Positions 34,867 through 43,393 of a DNA stretch of 44,730 nucleotides are shown here, one piece after another. The DNA comes from Ligilactobacillus pobuzihii E100301 = KCTC 13174 (GTDB lineage Bacteria > Bacillota > Bacilli > Lactobacillales > Lactobacillaceae), in assembly GCF_000349725.1 (NCBI RefSeq), contig NZ_KB714699.1, positions 1-44,730 on the forward strand, read 5' to 3'. Numbering within the stretch: the stretch's first letter is position 1; each line of letters begins with the position of its first letter. The notes beneath the pieces are model-generated. The model saw only the letters and a program-made list of their open reading frames with translations. It did not search any database and was not told where the DNA came from. Both the position numbers and the translations under genes were made by a program.

Positions 34867-35187
34867 CTATTCACCCATTAAATCATATGCTTGTTTGATA
34901 ACCTTGTCGCCTTGCATCATACCATATGCTTGCATATCAATAACAGCAACTGGAATATCTTTACCATCTACTTTTTTCTTAAAATCGTCTTCCATATAAC
35001 GAACTTGAGGTCCAAGTAAAATGCAACTGATATCTTTACTTTCCAATTGGTCATCTGCCTCGGCAGCTGGCACAGCGAAAACTTCAGCATCTTTGCCCTC
35101 ATCTTCAACTGCCTTTTGCATCTTAGTAACTAACAAACTCGTACTCATACCAGCAGCGCAGCACAACATGATCGTTTTTTTAGCCAT
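34867..35187 (-). CDS. celA: PTS lactose/cellobiose-type EIIB
   Basis: A 106-residue EIIB starting MAKKTIMLCCAAGMSTSLLV; the active-site cysteine is the second of the CC pair in the P-loop CAAGMSTS. The conserved ILLGPQVRYM follows at about residues 56-65. It takes phosphate from EIIA and phosphorylates the sugar bound to EIIC. ATG 35187 is preferred because GGAGGTCTTTATT lies just before it; the upstream ATG overlaps that SD. It is the first gene of the EIIB-EIIA(-glucosidase) transcription unit and divergent from the GntR gene. Confidence 0.94.
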   Translation of the reverse strand: MAKKTIMLCCAAGMSTSLLVTKMQKAVEDEGKDAEVFAVPAAEADDQLESKDISCILLGPQVRYMEDDFKKKVDGKDIPVAVIDMQAYGMMQGDKVIKQAYDLMGE

Positions 35188-35250
35188 AATAAAGACCTCC
35201 ATCTTTATCCTTATTTTTTACGCTTTGTTAGCGCAAGCAACATTTACTTC

Positions 35251-35311
35251 TTGCTTAATAAAGCGCTTTCTATTACAATATAGTTATATCATATTGGTAC
35301 TAATTTTACAA
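35251..35311. promoter_or_regulatory. Divergent control region of EIIB and the GntR gene
   Basis: Minus strand, for EIIB: -35 TTGTAA (35311-35306), a 17-bp spacer with TTAGTACCAAT, -10 TATAAC (35288-35283), then the cre TAGAAAGCGCTTTA (35273-35260). Plus strand, for gntR: TTGCTT (35251-35256), a 17-bp spacer that contains the cre, and TACAAT (35274-35279). The operator lies just past the gntR start point, suiting autorepression. GGTAC and GTACC at 35296-35316 form an inverted pair. Confidence 0.75.
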
Positions 35312-35343
35312 GTACCTTTAACTACATTAAGGAGGACAGGTCG

Positions 35344-36057
35344 ATGGTGCTGAAGTACAAAGAAATTGCCCAAGATATCGCTCACAAGATTGCAAATAAT
35401 GCCTTTCAAAACAAGCTTCCCAGTGAAACTGAATTAATGAATATGTATGTCGTCAGCCGGAACACCATCCGTAATGCAATTGATGTCTTGTATGACCAAG
35501 GATTGATCAGCCGGATACAAGGCAGCGGATATTTTATCAACCAACCATTACATAATGGAGACAATTTAATGAACTTAGCAAACAAAGTCGGAATGAATGC
35601 CTTAACTAACGAAAAGCCAGTTACATCAAAGGTCCTAGATTTTGAAAGTCGTCCAGCTGGTCGAGAGATCGCAAAATTTTTACGCTGTGACCCAGATGAA
35701 ACTATCTACTATGTCAAACGCCTCCGTTGGTCTAAAGATAATCTCCTGAGTCTTGAAGAGGCCTACTATCTTCGGAAAGTCGTGCCATATTTAAACGAGA
35801 AAATATGTTCTCAATCGATTTTTGCATTTATCATGGATAATTACAATATCGAGATCGTTAACGCAGACGAATATGTCAAGATCCATCATTTAACTCAAAA
35901 AGAAGCTACCGAATGTGGTCGAGCAGTCAATGAAGCAACTTTACAGATCGAAGAAATTAATTACCTTAAAAACGAGCGACCTTTCAACTATTCTAAAACT
36001 GCTTACTTTCAAGATGACCTGACCCTTTACTATCATATCAGCAATCACTTGCACTAA
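35344..36057 (+). CDS. GntR family regulator with UTRA domain, beta-glucoside regulon candidate
   Basis: A 237-residue HutC/TreR-type GntR protein. The winged helix covers residues 5-70: KLPSETELMNMYVVSRNTIR followed by DQGLISRIQGSGYFI. Residues about 85-235 are the UTRA effector domain, with the internal pattern YYVKRLRWSKDNLLSLEEAY and a C-terminal AYFQDDLTLYY. The domain usually binds a phosphorylated sugar, which here would be a PTS product such as cellobiose 6-phosphate (inference). It is divergent from EIIB with a shared control region. AAGGAGGACAGGTCG precedes ATG 35344. Its candidate operators also occur at the EIIC and bglA promoters more than 29 kb away. Confidence 0.92.
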   Translation: MVLKYKEIAQDIAHKIANNAFQNKLPSETELMNMYVVSRNTIRNAIDVLYDQGLISRIQGSGYFINQPLHNGDNLMNLANKVGMNALTNEKPVTSKVLDFESRPAGREIAKFLRCDPDETIYYVKRLRWSKDNLLSLEEAYYLRKVVPYLNEKICSQSIFAFIMDNYNIEIVNADEYVKIHHLTQKEATECGRAVNEATLQIEEINYLKNERPFNYSKTAYFQDDLTLYYHISNHLH

Positions 36058-36283
36058 AAAAATGTCAATTTTTGTCCGGAGGCTTTTCCTAACAAAACAA
36101 ATATATATTAAGAAACATGATCATTTTCTCTAGTCGATTGGAATTATTTTTGAATCTGAAAATGAGCAAGAAAACATTGATCATGAATGAAGCCTTACTC
36201 ATTTACTTTTTTCTTGAAAAATAGCTAACATAACAAATAATAGACACATTTTATAGTGCTTTTAACACGAAATACCAAGCCCC
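36058..36283. other. AT-rich intergenic DNA after the GntR gene
   Basis: TGATCATTTTCTC and the nearby TTGATCATGAATG give a weak TGATCA repeat. No gene or strong terminator was seen here. Confidence 0.3.
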
Positions 36284-36421
36284 CTATCTTTTCTGTAAAA
36301 AAAGGTACGGCATTGCTGTAGTAATTATAAAAGGCACAAATAGTTCAAAAACAAAATCGTGAAACAGCCATACTACCAGTAGAGCTACTACACCTAAGAT
36401 AATTCTTAAAAATACCGTCAA
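36284..36421 (-). CDS. Possible small hydrophobic protein, 45 residues
   Basis: A minus-strand frame from TTG 36421 reads TVFLRIILGVVALLVVWLF and on to MPYLFLQKR, with two membrane segments. No SD was found, and the TTG lies within a hairpin, so it may be a remnant. It resembles in style, not in sequence, the small frame at 39230-39361. Confidence 0.25.
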   Translation of the reverse strand: MTVFLRIILGVVALLVVWLFHDFVFELFVPFIITTAMPYLFLQKR

Positions 36422-36450
36422 AACGATTTAAAATCGTCTGACGGTATTTT
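36411..36450. terminator. Strong hairpin terminator
   Basis: AATACCGTCA and TGACGGTATT outside, AACGATTT and AAATCGT inside, with T runs on both strands. No expressed gene ends close to it, the GntR stop being 350 bp away. The stretch 36451-36913 holds no recognised gene. Confidence 0.75.
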
Positions 36451-36913
36451 CTTGATATGAAGACTTCTTACCGAATAATAGTAACAAAATGATGAGAAAA
36501 ATAACGTCCCAAGTTACAATTTGAAAATATGCAAAAGAGAGTCACGGCAATATAAAAGAGATATGACAAAAAATTAATAAAACCATAATGACATATGATC
36601 AATACGGGACATCTCGACTTCTTTAAGGCTAGTATGTCGTATCAAGATAAAGTATTATAATTAATCGATTTATTTGCAAATGATGTAGTTGCGAGAAAAT
36701 TAAGTAAAATTTCTTGAAGATCATGTAAATTAAGTTTCAAGCGCTAAAAAGACAGCTCTCACAAAAGCTGCCTCATAAAAATATTAAGACTATTTAGTAC
36801 GAACTTATCCATATTGAGTAAGGCTGAAGTAATTGAAAAATCCCATCAACTTCATACCCTTAAAATACATAAGAAAGCTTACTTCTTAACTTTAACCACT
36901 AATCCGATTCCGA

Positions 36914-37642
36914 TTAGACAACTGTCCAACCACCGTCAACAGTAATAACTTGCCCATGAATATAACTGGACTTATCACTTGCTAAAAACAGAGTCGCATT
37001 TACTATATCTTCAACTTTACCGTTACGCTGTGCAGGTAAATTATCAACAATTAAGTCACTAGTGTTATTATTCATATTTGTTGTAATTCTGCCTGGTGCA
37101 ATTGCATTTACCCGTATACCTTGAGTACCTAGCTCGTATGAAATCTTTTTGGTTAAACCAATTACCCCGTGTTTAGCCACAGTATAGGCAACACCGCCAC
37201 CATCTTGCTGTAATCCGGCAACTGAAGCAACGTTAATAACGTTACCACCACCGTTTTTAATCATTTTTGCAGTGACCGCTTGAGTAAGTAAAAACATGCC
37301 TTTAAGGTTCGTATTTAATACTGCGTCCCACATCTCTTCAGTTGTTTCTAAAAATTTTTGATATTTATCAAAAATCCCCGCCGTGTTAATCAAAACATCA
37401 ATACGGTCAACTTTTTCCCACACGTTTTTTAAAGCGTTATCAATTTGAATTTTACTTGATATATCGACCTTGTATCCATAAAAAGAACCCTTAAAAGCAC
37501 CAGCATTTTGTTCTTCTTGCTTCAGTCCTTGCTCATTAAAATCGAAACCAAAAACAGTGTCTCCTTGTTCCAAAAAAGCTTCTGTTTGTGCCTTAGCCAT
37601 TCCGGAAGCAGCACCAGTAATAATAATATTTCTTGAAGCCAT
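36914..37642 (-). CDS. Short-chain dehydrogenase/reductase
   Basis: A 242-residue classical SDR. The cofactor motif is TGAASGMAKA (residues about 8-17), INTAGIF carries the NAG-type motif, and the catalytic residues are the serine of NVASVAG, the tyrosine and lysine of YTVAK, with INVASVAGLQQ between. The end HGQVITVDGGW is typical. The aspartate after the second strand (FGFDFNEQ) suggests NAD rather than NADP preference. Substrate unknown; 3-oxoacyl-ACP reductase-like and polyol or acetoin dehydrogenase-like members look alike. ATG 37642 has AAGGAGGACTTTTTTT before it; the longer frame upstream is not needed. A cre-like box lies upstream. Confidence 0.9.
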   Translation of the reverse strand: MASRNIIITGAASGMAKAQTEAFLEQGDTVFGFDFNEQGLKQEEQNAGAFKGSFYGYKVDISSKIQIDNALKNVWEKVDRIDVLINTAGIFDKYQKFLETTEEMWDAVLNTNLKGMFLLTQAVTAKMIKNGGGNVINVASVAGLQQDGGGVAYTVAKHGVIGLTKKISYELGTQGIRVNAIAPGRITTNMNNNTSDLIVDNLPAQRNGKVEDIVNATLFLASDKSSYIHGQVITVDGGWTVV

Positions 37643-37724
37643 AAAAAAAGTCCTCCTTAGAAAAAAATAGTTTACGCAACATAAAAAAATCCCTACGTTA
37701 AAGATTTTGTTCATAAGCTTTAAC

Positions 37725-37769
37725 GAGAAAGCGCTATCCATAGCGTATCACTTATTTTTAGTGAGTCAA
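37725..37769 (-). promoter_or_regulatory. Promoter and cre-like site of the SDR gene
   Basis: On the minus strand TTGACT (37769-37764), a 16-bp spacer and a poor -10 TACGCT are followed by TGGATAGCGCTTTCTC (37740-37725), close to the CcpA cre consensus. Confidence 0.45.
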
Positions 37770-38149
37770 TTAAAAAGTGTTATTTCTAAGGACAAAAAGG
37801 ACGATCTCCGACTGAAGTTACCGTGATTTGAGTATCATGAACTGAAACTAAATTTACGTTACATTTTAAAATATAACTATTGGTCGTGATAGTTAGCTAC
37901 GTTTTAGAACCATAAAAGTACATGGCTTTAGTGTTGTTGTATTGCATCTTGATTAGTTCAGGAAAAGTTTTGTCATGCTTAATTCTGACTTTTTTCGACA
38001 CAATTAGATTAGGCAAAGTGAAGCTAAGCTAAAATTTCAATATCAAAAACTTAAGTATAATTGAATTTGTATCAATTATAGATAAAAATAAATCAGTAAT
38101 CATAGTACAATAACCGCAAATCTACACCACACGCAATAACTTATAAATA
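37770..38149. other. Intergenic region, nothing recognised
   Basis: About 380 bp of AT-rich DNA between the SDR promoter and the next gene's stop. No gene, strong hairpin or repeat was found. Confidence 0.3.
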
Positions 38150-38650
38150 TTAAACCGAATCTACTTCAATGACTTTGTGCTTCATTATCTCTATCATTTT
38201 TAAAAGATCACTATATTGTATAATAACTGTTTCCATATTTGTATTAGGATGGATACCGATCAAATTAACTTCTTGTAATTCGCGATCTAAAACGACAGTA
38301 ACTTGATTATCGGTGTCATGTATCAACCCCAATGGAGTTACATAGCCTGGCTTTAATCCTAAAACAGTAGCTAGTTCTTCTTCAGTTGCAAATATTAATT
38401 TACTACGACTAACCTGTAATTGTGGTGCAAGGGATTTAAAACTAACTTTCTTTTCGCCAACCAATAAATACAAGAAAAATTGTTCAGATTTTTTCTTTTT
38501 TAAAAAGAGATTTTTTATTACTGGAAAGTTAACCCCTTGCAAATTTACTACGTCTTTAGCAGTCCAGACAGCATCATGCTGTATTTCACTGTATGGAATC
38601 TGATTTTTTTGTAAGAAAGTGATAGCTTCTTCTCGTGTGGCCAATGACAT
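38150..38650 (-). CDS. YbaK/ProX-type aminoacyl-tRNA deacylase (PrdX-like)
   Basis: A 166-residue stand-alone editing domain. The catalytic or binding lysine-rich segment is VIKNLFLKKKKSEQFFLYL, followed by KVSFKSLAPQL, and the conserved end is PGYVTPLGLIHDTDNQVTVV with FHPN represented by IHPNTNMETV. This pattern fits the PrdX/ProXp-ala subfamily, which removes alanine from mischarged tRNA-Pro. It is cytosolic. GGAGAATAATT precedes ATG 38650. It is a single gene; the neighbours give no further clue. Confidence 0.9.
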   Translation of the reverse strand: MSLATREEAITFLQKNQIPYSEIQHDAVWTAKDVVNLQGVNFPVIKNLFLKKKKSEQFFLYLLVGEKKVSFKSLAPQLQVSRSKLIFATEEELATVLGLKPGYVTPLGLIHDTDNQVTVVLDRELQEVNLIGIHPNTNMETVIIQYSDLLKMIEIMKHKVIEVDSV

Positions 38651-39229
38651 AATTATTCTCCTTTGAATGATTTTAAAATTCTAAATTAAAAATTATTTTT
38701 AGGACTAACTTTTGTTAAGAAATATAGAAACAGAAGTTCAAATTTTTCTATTTTGTTGTAATGTTTCTCCGAATAGCAACGTTATCTCTTTCAGGTATCG
38801 AATGTAAATCTATTGATATGATTTATCTTTTACTAGCATTATATATTAAAACAACCACTCCAAAACAGAGTGATTGTTTTAATATACTGTGAACGCATTT
38901 ACTAATAGCGATTATGAAAAACATTTAGCTGATATAAAAGTAGGTAAATAAGAGATAGTAGGCAGATTGGATAGCAAAAAATCATAGTTCTCCAATACTT
39001 ATGGCGCGGTTCAAAACGATTGGAAATATCATACCTAAGATCAAAACACATAGTTAGCGATATTTTGATTATAAGAGACTCCATTATACAGATTCATCAA
39101 ATAACTAGATGTAATTTCTAAAGCAACTACTGCACTGACTATAATCGCTTGAGAACTTCTAACTGCTTTTTATCAATTTCACCCCTAAGTCTATTCGGCT
39201 GCACTTCATTCAACTAAAAATATTTAGCC
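38651..39229. other. Intergenic region with one hairpin
   Basis: TTAAAACAACCACTC and GAGTGATTGTTTTAA (38845-38883) form a good hairpin with a CAAAACA loop, perhaps a terminator without an obvious gene. No coding frame here is convincing. Confidence 0.4.
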
Positions 39230-39361
39230 TTAAAATTTAAAATTTATTCCCTTAAGCCCGCTGAATGCTCCCGCCAAAGATAAGATCACCGCTAGAACGA
39301 ATAGGATAATTCCAAATATTCTTCCAAACCCTAATTTATTTAGCAGCTGTGTTAGACACAA
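39230..39361 (-). CDS. Possible small membrane protein, 43 residues
   Basis: A minus-strand frame with TTG 39361 reads CLTQLLNKLGFGRIFGIILF, then a hydrophobic segment and GAFSGLKGINFKF. No SD was seen, and the frame is open for ten more codons upstream. It could be a remnant. It precedes the broken XRE gene's 3' end by about 80 bp. Confidence 0.25.
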   Translation of the reverse strand: MCLTQLLNKLGFGRIFGIILFVLAVILSLAGAFSGLKGINFKF

Positions 39362-39438
39362 GCTTATGGTTGCAATAATGGATATAATTTATTTCCTAGT
39401 TAATACAAAGATAACAAAAAGAGACTTAGTAAAAAAGA

Positions 39439-39827
39439 TTACTTTATAAATATCTTTTCTAACCGTTTAGCTATCTCTTTATTGAAAAGAATACATAGCA
39501 TACCTGCACTAGATACTAAAATAGAAAGGCTGCCTGATAGGAAAGCAATACTGACAGGGACAACAACACACCCTAAATACATAGTTATCTCTGCTAAATT
39601 ATCCTTAATTTTAATTTTTTTTGCAATCCTGTGTCCCTCCTTTATTAACTCACCTAAGAAATGTCTATAAAGATCACTTAACGAAATTAAGTTTTGAATG
39701 TCTGATAACGCCTTATTGTTTTCCCAACTAGATAAAGTTTGCCAAAATATATACAATTTTTGGCATCTCATTTCTGTGTTAATTTTAATTTAAAACGTTT
39801 ATCTTTGATTTTATCACCTAATTTCAT
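39439..39827 (-). pseudogene. XRE family regulator, inactivated by a stop and a frameshift
   Basis: With the SD GAGGGAGAAACTT, ATG 39827 starts MKLGDKIKDKRFKLKLTQK, an XRE helix-turn-helix N-terminus, and meets TGA. The following DNA, with one A added to a five-A run, would continue DAKKLYIFWQTLSSWENNKA, DIQNLISLSDLYRHFLGEL and a C-terminal membrane segment pair. This is the usual Xre-membrane protein layout. Residues 2-110 of the frame from 39771 correspond to this second part and have no SD of their own. A point mutation plus a 1-bp deletion in the window sequence explains the gene's loss; sequencing error in the A run cannot be excluded. Confidence 0.7.
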
Positions 39828-40026
39828 AAGTTTCTCCCTCATATAATATCCTACAAAAAAAAGTAATTATTTCTATAAAATATCTTTTACAACTCAATAA
39901 AATTAAGTAAACTAACTCTCACAACACTGTGACTATCTAAAACTACCAGCATACCAGCTCCAGTCTTTTTATATATCGACCCACAATAATTCTCTTGAAT
40001 TATTATCAATGGTCTAACATCTTCTT

Positions 40027-41523
40027 TCACCTTTTCAACTGAACAAGTTCGTTTGTCACCTTTTTAATAAATTGTTGGTCATGTTCGATCAACAAAAGCG
40101 TTGGTTTAACGTCAGCTATTAATTTGATCAATTGATTTTGATTATAGATATCCAAATAATTTAACGGTTCATCCCAAATATATAACTCAGCAGGTTGTGA
40201 AAGTGACTTAGCAACTTCCACCCTTTTTCTTTGCCCCATACTCATATTTTCGATTTTTTGAGTAAAGACAGAACGTTCCACACCTAATTTATGCAAATTA
40301 TTTAAAAACATCTCATAATCCAGTCCTTGATTCCTGGCAAACTCCGCTAAATAACCCGGGTTATATTCAAAATCTTGTCGGATATAGCTGATTTTAATTT
40401 TAGGGGGAATCCTAACTGATCCGCTTTGCTTACCAGGAAAATTACCAGATAAAGCTTCGATTATACTGGTTTTACCAATACCATTAGATCCCATTAGACC
40501 GACTTGTTGTCCTCGCTCAATTTCAAAAGTAACTGGTTCAAATAATCGACTTTCTTCATAAAAGAGCTCTAGGTTTTCCACACGCAGTAGTTTTTGTTGG
40601 TGACCTGGTTGAAAATTAAGAGCTAACTGGTCAATTTGTTCAATATTTTTTAATAGTTTTTCCTTATTTTGTATTTCATTTTCCATTCTTTTTTCGAGTA
40701 CTTTGGATCGTTTCATGACCCGTGCTGCACGAGCTCCAATGTGACCCGTATCAAAAATGGCACCACTACCTTTTTTACGTGGATCACCTCGTTTGTCCTT
40801 TTCACGTGTCCCTGACCATTTTTCTTTTTCAAGGGCCGTTTGCTTTAGTCGATCAATATCTTTTTGTAATTTTTCGTTTTGTGCGATCTCAAAATTATCT
40901 GATAATTGTTTTTCTTGCTCATAGGTCGCATAATTTCCATGATATAGGGAAATTTGTGCCTTTTCTATTACCAAAATATGATCACAGATTTCATCGACAA
41001 ACTGACGGTCATGACTTACAACAATGAAGCCTTGTTTCTTTTGGCTTAAATAGGTCACTACTTGTTTTCGACTTTCTAAATCAAGATGGTTAGTTGGCTC
41101 ATCAATTAATGAAAAATGGTTTTGATCAATAAAAAGTAGCGCTAATTTTAATTTTGTTTGTTCTCCACCTGACAAGCTTTTAAATGGCCGCCATAATATT
41201 TCTGGATCTACCTGCATCAGGTTAAGTTCCTTTTCTAATTGCCACTCTTCAAACGATGCCACCTGACCTAAAGCATAAATTGCTAACTGACCAGGATCGA
41301 TGATCTCCTGTGGAAAGTAATTAAAAGATACTTGATGGGAAATTTGCCCACGATATTCTAACTGATCTTGTAATAATTTTAGCAAAGTCGTTTTTCCACG
41401 ACCGTTCCGCCCGAATAATCCCAACTTCCAATCCGAATCTAAATTTAAGTTAGCTTGTTCAAACAACTTCTTTTCCTGCCCTGGATAACTGAAAGTTAAC
41501 TGTTTTATTTCAATTTTAGACAT
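40027..41523 (-). CDS. Lsa-type ABC-F ribosomal protection protein
   Basis: A 498-residue protein with two ABC ATPase domains and no membrane segment. Domain 1 has Walker A GRNGRGKTTLLK, signature LSGGEQTKLKLAL and Walker B SLIDEPTNHLDL; domain 2 has GSNGIGKTSIIE, MSMGQRKRVEVAKSL and YIWDEPLNYLDI. The linker carries the family segment GSGAIFDTGHIGARAARVMK (20 residues) near the position that contacts the ribosomal peptidyl-transferase centre. Length and sequence agree closely with my memory of Lsa(A) (498 residues), which protects against lincosamides, streptogramin A and pleuromutilins. ATG 41523 has AAGGAGATTTTTA upstream. Resistance is an inference and the exact spectrum is not predictable. 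Confidence 0.92.
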   Translation of the reverse strand: MSKIEIKQLTFSYPGQEKKLFEQANLNLDSDWKLGLFGRNGRGKTTLLKLLQDQLEYRGQISHQVSFNYFPQEIIDPGQLAIYALGQVASFEEWQLEKELNLMQVDPEILWRPFKSLSGGEQTKLKLALLFIDQNHFSLIDEPTNHLDLESRKQVVTYLSQKKQGFIVVSHDRQFVDEICDHILVIEKAQISLYHGNYATYEQEKQLSDNFEIAQNEKLQKDIDRLKQTALEKEKWSGTREKDKRGDPRKKGSGAIFDTGHIGARAARVMKRSKVLEKRMENEIQNKEKLLKNIEQIDQLALNFQPGHQQKLLRVENLELFYEESRLFEPVTFEIERGQQVGLMGSNGIGKTSIIEALSGNFPGKQSGSVRIPPKIKISYIRQDFEYNPGYLAEFARNQGLDYEMFLNNLHKLGVERSVFTQKIENMSMGQRKRVEVAKSLSQPAELYIWDEPLNYLDIYNQNQLIKLIADVKPTLLLIEHDQQFIKKVTNELVQLKR

Positions 41524-41564
41524 TAAAAATCTCCTTGTTTTCTGTGCCTGCAAGGATAGGTTTT

Positions 41565-41654
41565 TTAAGGTAATTTAACTTGCTGGGAACTTTCAGTCTT
41601 TTTACGGGACACAAAAAGACCCACTACATTAAAATAATTTACCTTTGCAACCAT
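41565..41654 (-). promoter_or_regulatory. Leader ORF and hairpins ahead of the ABC-F gene
   Basis: A 29-codon frame (MVAKVNYFNV then VGLFVSRKKT and further) precedes the ABC-F start by 41 nt. Within it GTCTTTTT and AAAAAGAC form an 8-bp hairpin, and AAGGTAA near its start can pair with TTACCTT at its stop. Antibiotic-inducible ABC-F genes often have such leader peptides with alternative stems. The SD of the leader ORF is weak. Confidence 0.45.
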
Positions 41655-41945
41655 CAAAAGTTAACACCCATTAAAGGGCACACTTATGCCTTGTCTTTTA
41701 TCGATAGTTTTAAAAGATAAATTAGTTTTTCAATGTTTGGATCTCTCACTTTCGCTTTAAAGTTACTGTTAGTATAACAAGAACCTCGTTAATATTCTAT
41801 TAAAACGAAGCTGCTTATTCAATTTATTTATAAAAATATATAGCCCACAATTATTTTAATTTGTTAAAGATATTTGAAACCTATTTCAATCTGATCAAAA
41901 TAATCGCATAATGAAAGTAATTACAAAGTGCAAGGGGATGTCTTT

Positions 41946-42125
41946 TTGATTTTTGAAACAATTAAAACATTAGCAGCTACTAGAAATATTTCATTGTACA
42001 CACTTGAGCTTGCCTTAGCTTTGCCCGCTGGAACATTAAAAACTTGGAATCAAACTGCACCTTGCAATAAATTGGCCGAGGTTGCTCGTTATTTTCAGGT
42101 TCCTATAGAAACACTTTTAGGATAA
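41946..42125 (+). CDS. Small helix-turn-helix protein, 59 residues
   Basis: The frame reads IFETIKTLAATRNISLYTLE and LPAGTLKTWNQTAPCNKLAE, ending in VPIETLLG: the helix pattern of a minimal XRE-type domain (...SxxxLxxALxLPxxTLxxW...). TTG 41946 is chosen because AAGGGG lies about 9 nt upstream, while a GTG further upstream has no SD. It is divergent from the ABC-F leader. Its role is unknown; it may be a small repressor or antirepressor. Confidence 0.6.
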   Translation: MIFETIKTLAATRNISLYTLELALALPAGTLKTWNQTAPCNKLAEVARYFQVPIETLLG

Positions 42126-42147
42126 GTAAATTAAACAATCTAAAATT

Positions 42148-42194
42148 AGTTCTGCTATGAAATGATTTTTATCTTTTTATAGCAGAACTTTTTA
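42148..42194 (+). terminator. Terminator of the small HTH gene
   Basis: AGTTCTGCTAT and ATAGCAGAACT around a loop of about 20 nt, followed by TTTTTA. Confidence 0.8.
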
Positions 42195-42208
42195 TTTACA
42201 CTGAAAGT

Positions 42209-42411
42209 AAGCGAGACAAAAGGCATTTTAAAGCTGGCTTGTAACGACGATTACATTATTTTGGATCGTAGCAAAGTGAAGAACCAGCATAACGCAATCA
42301 TTGTTAAAGTATGGCTTATATCTTTTGCAACGCTTTAAGGACCGTTGATTTAACTCATTTAATAAGTTAGATCGACGGCCTTTAGAATCGAGTAGTTAAT
42401 TATTTTCCAGC
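42209..42411 (-). repeat. Dispersed ~205-bp intergenic repeat, copy D
   Basis: Same orientation as copy A and the most diverged copy. It starts AGCGAGACAAAAGGC, keeps ATAACGCAATCATTGTTA and GATCGACGGCC, and the far end (TTTTCCAGC) has lost the GACAAAA part. The small hairpin keeps only part of its pairing (GGACCGTTGAT against ATCGACGGCC). Confidence 0.75.
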
Positions 42412-42423
42412 TTTCTTTTTAAA

Positions 42424-42900
42424 TTAATTTGCTCCTATTTTAGTCAAATACTCAGACGTAATAGTGTGGTTTTTAACATAACTATAGATCTTATAACGTT
42501 GGCTTAGTAAAAAATTTCTCTGAGTTTTAGTCAGATCCTGTTGGTCACCTTTCAAGGCTGACCAAGTTTCAGGAATTAAATTCACTACCCCAACACCCTT
42601 TGTAACTAAATTATTAAAAGTATGTTTGTCACTTTGTTCGATTCCTGGAACTTGTTTTAAACCAACATATTTAAAGTAATATTTAATTACATAATGATAT
42701 GTCGTTCTTTGTTCATCATCTTTTTGCTTCGGTTGTACTAGCTGACCGTTTGGAAAAAGCCAGATTGCTTCTTCACTATGATCCGCAAATTTTAAATCAT
42801 CGTCTGCGGCGACAAATTTAGCTAATGCTTTCGGGTCAAACAACGGATTTGAGTATGTGTGTCTGTCAGCTAGCATCGTTGAATCACTCTGCTTGCCCAT
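42424..42900 (-). CDS. Hypothetical protein, 158 residues
   Basis: A soluble protein of unknown family, no signal peptide or membrane segment. Features: an acidic N-terminal part (AADDDLKFADHSEEAIWLF), several aromatic residues in YHYVIKYYFKYVGL (about residues 69-82), and a basic C-terminal region with TKTQRNFLLSQRYKIYSYVK. AGAGGAGAGAAG precedes ATG 42900. It is 42 bp downstream of the next gene on the same strand, so the two probably form an operon. Confidence 0.6.
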   Translation of the reverse strand: MGKQSDSTMLADRHTYSNPLFDPKALAKFVAADDDLKFADHSEEAIWLFPNGQLVQPKQKDDEQRTTYHYVIKYYFKYVGLKQVPGIEQSDKHTFNNLVTKGVGVVNLIPETWSALKGDQQDLTKTQRNFLLSQRYKIYSYVKNHTITSEYLTKIGAN

Positions 42901-42942
42901 GAGTCTACTTCTCTCCTCTAATTGTTCTCTCTCAAAATATTT

Positions 42943-43224
42943 TTAAGGTTCTAAGATCTTCGCTAACTTGTTTAGGTCTTCTTGACTAAAATTAGCAAGG
43001 GATTGGTCAAATCCCAGGTCTTTTAGACTATTATCCATTTTTTCTTTACCAGAATTTAGTTTATCCAAGATTTTTCCATATTCTTTAACTTTTTTACTCA
43101 ACTTTTCTTGATCTGGCTGATCTTGCTCACGTAGCTGATTTAACGCTGCAATCGTCTGATTCAATTTATTTGCCTGTATAAAATAGTCGATTAAATACTG
43201 TTTTGCCTCGTCTTCAGTATTCAC
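42943..43224 (-). CDS. Hypothetical coiled-coil protein, 93 residues
   Basis: A soluble helical protein starting from GTG 43224, with TGGAGGGG 4-5 nt upstream. Heptad-like leucines run through NQTIAALNQLREQDQPDQEK and LSKKVKEYGKILDKLNSG, suggesting a helical hairpin (about residues 15-70). The end FSQEDLNKLAKILEP is amphipathic. No family recognised. It is probably the first gene of a two-gene operon with the 158-residue protein. Confidence 0.6.
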   Translation of the reverse strand: MNTEDEAKQYLIDYFIQANKLNQTIAALNQLREQDQPDQEKLSKKVKEYGKILDKLNSGKEKMDNSLKDLGFDQSLANFSQEDLNKLAKILEP

Positions 43225-43393
43225 TTAACCCCTCCAATAATAATGAAATTCCAAAATATTGCCGCTAATTCAATTAAGACTCAACTAATAGTTGATTTAG
43301 AATCGCTCAGAAAAACAAGCAATTCGACCTACCCGACTCCAACGCTATTGTGCAAACTAACATAGTAAGGGTTGGAATAAGACCACCTATTTA

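Noticed and set aside
38902-39084. A 60-codon minus-strand frame
   Set aside because: No SD and no protein-like pattern; AT-rich chance frame.
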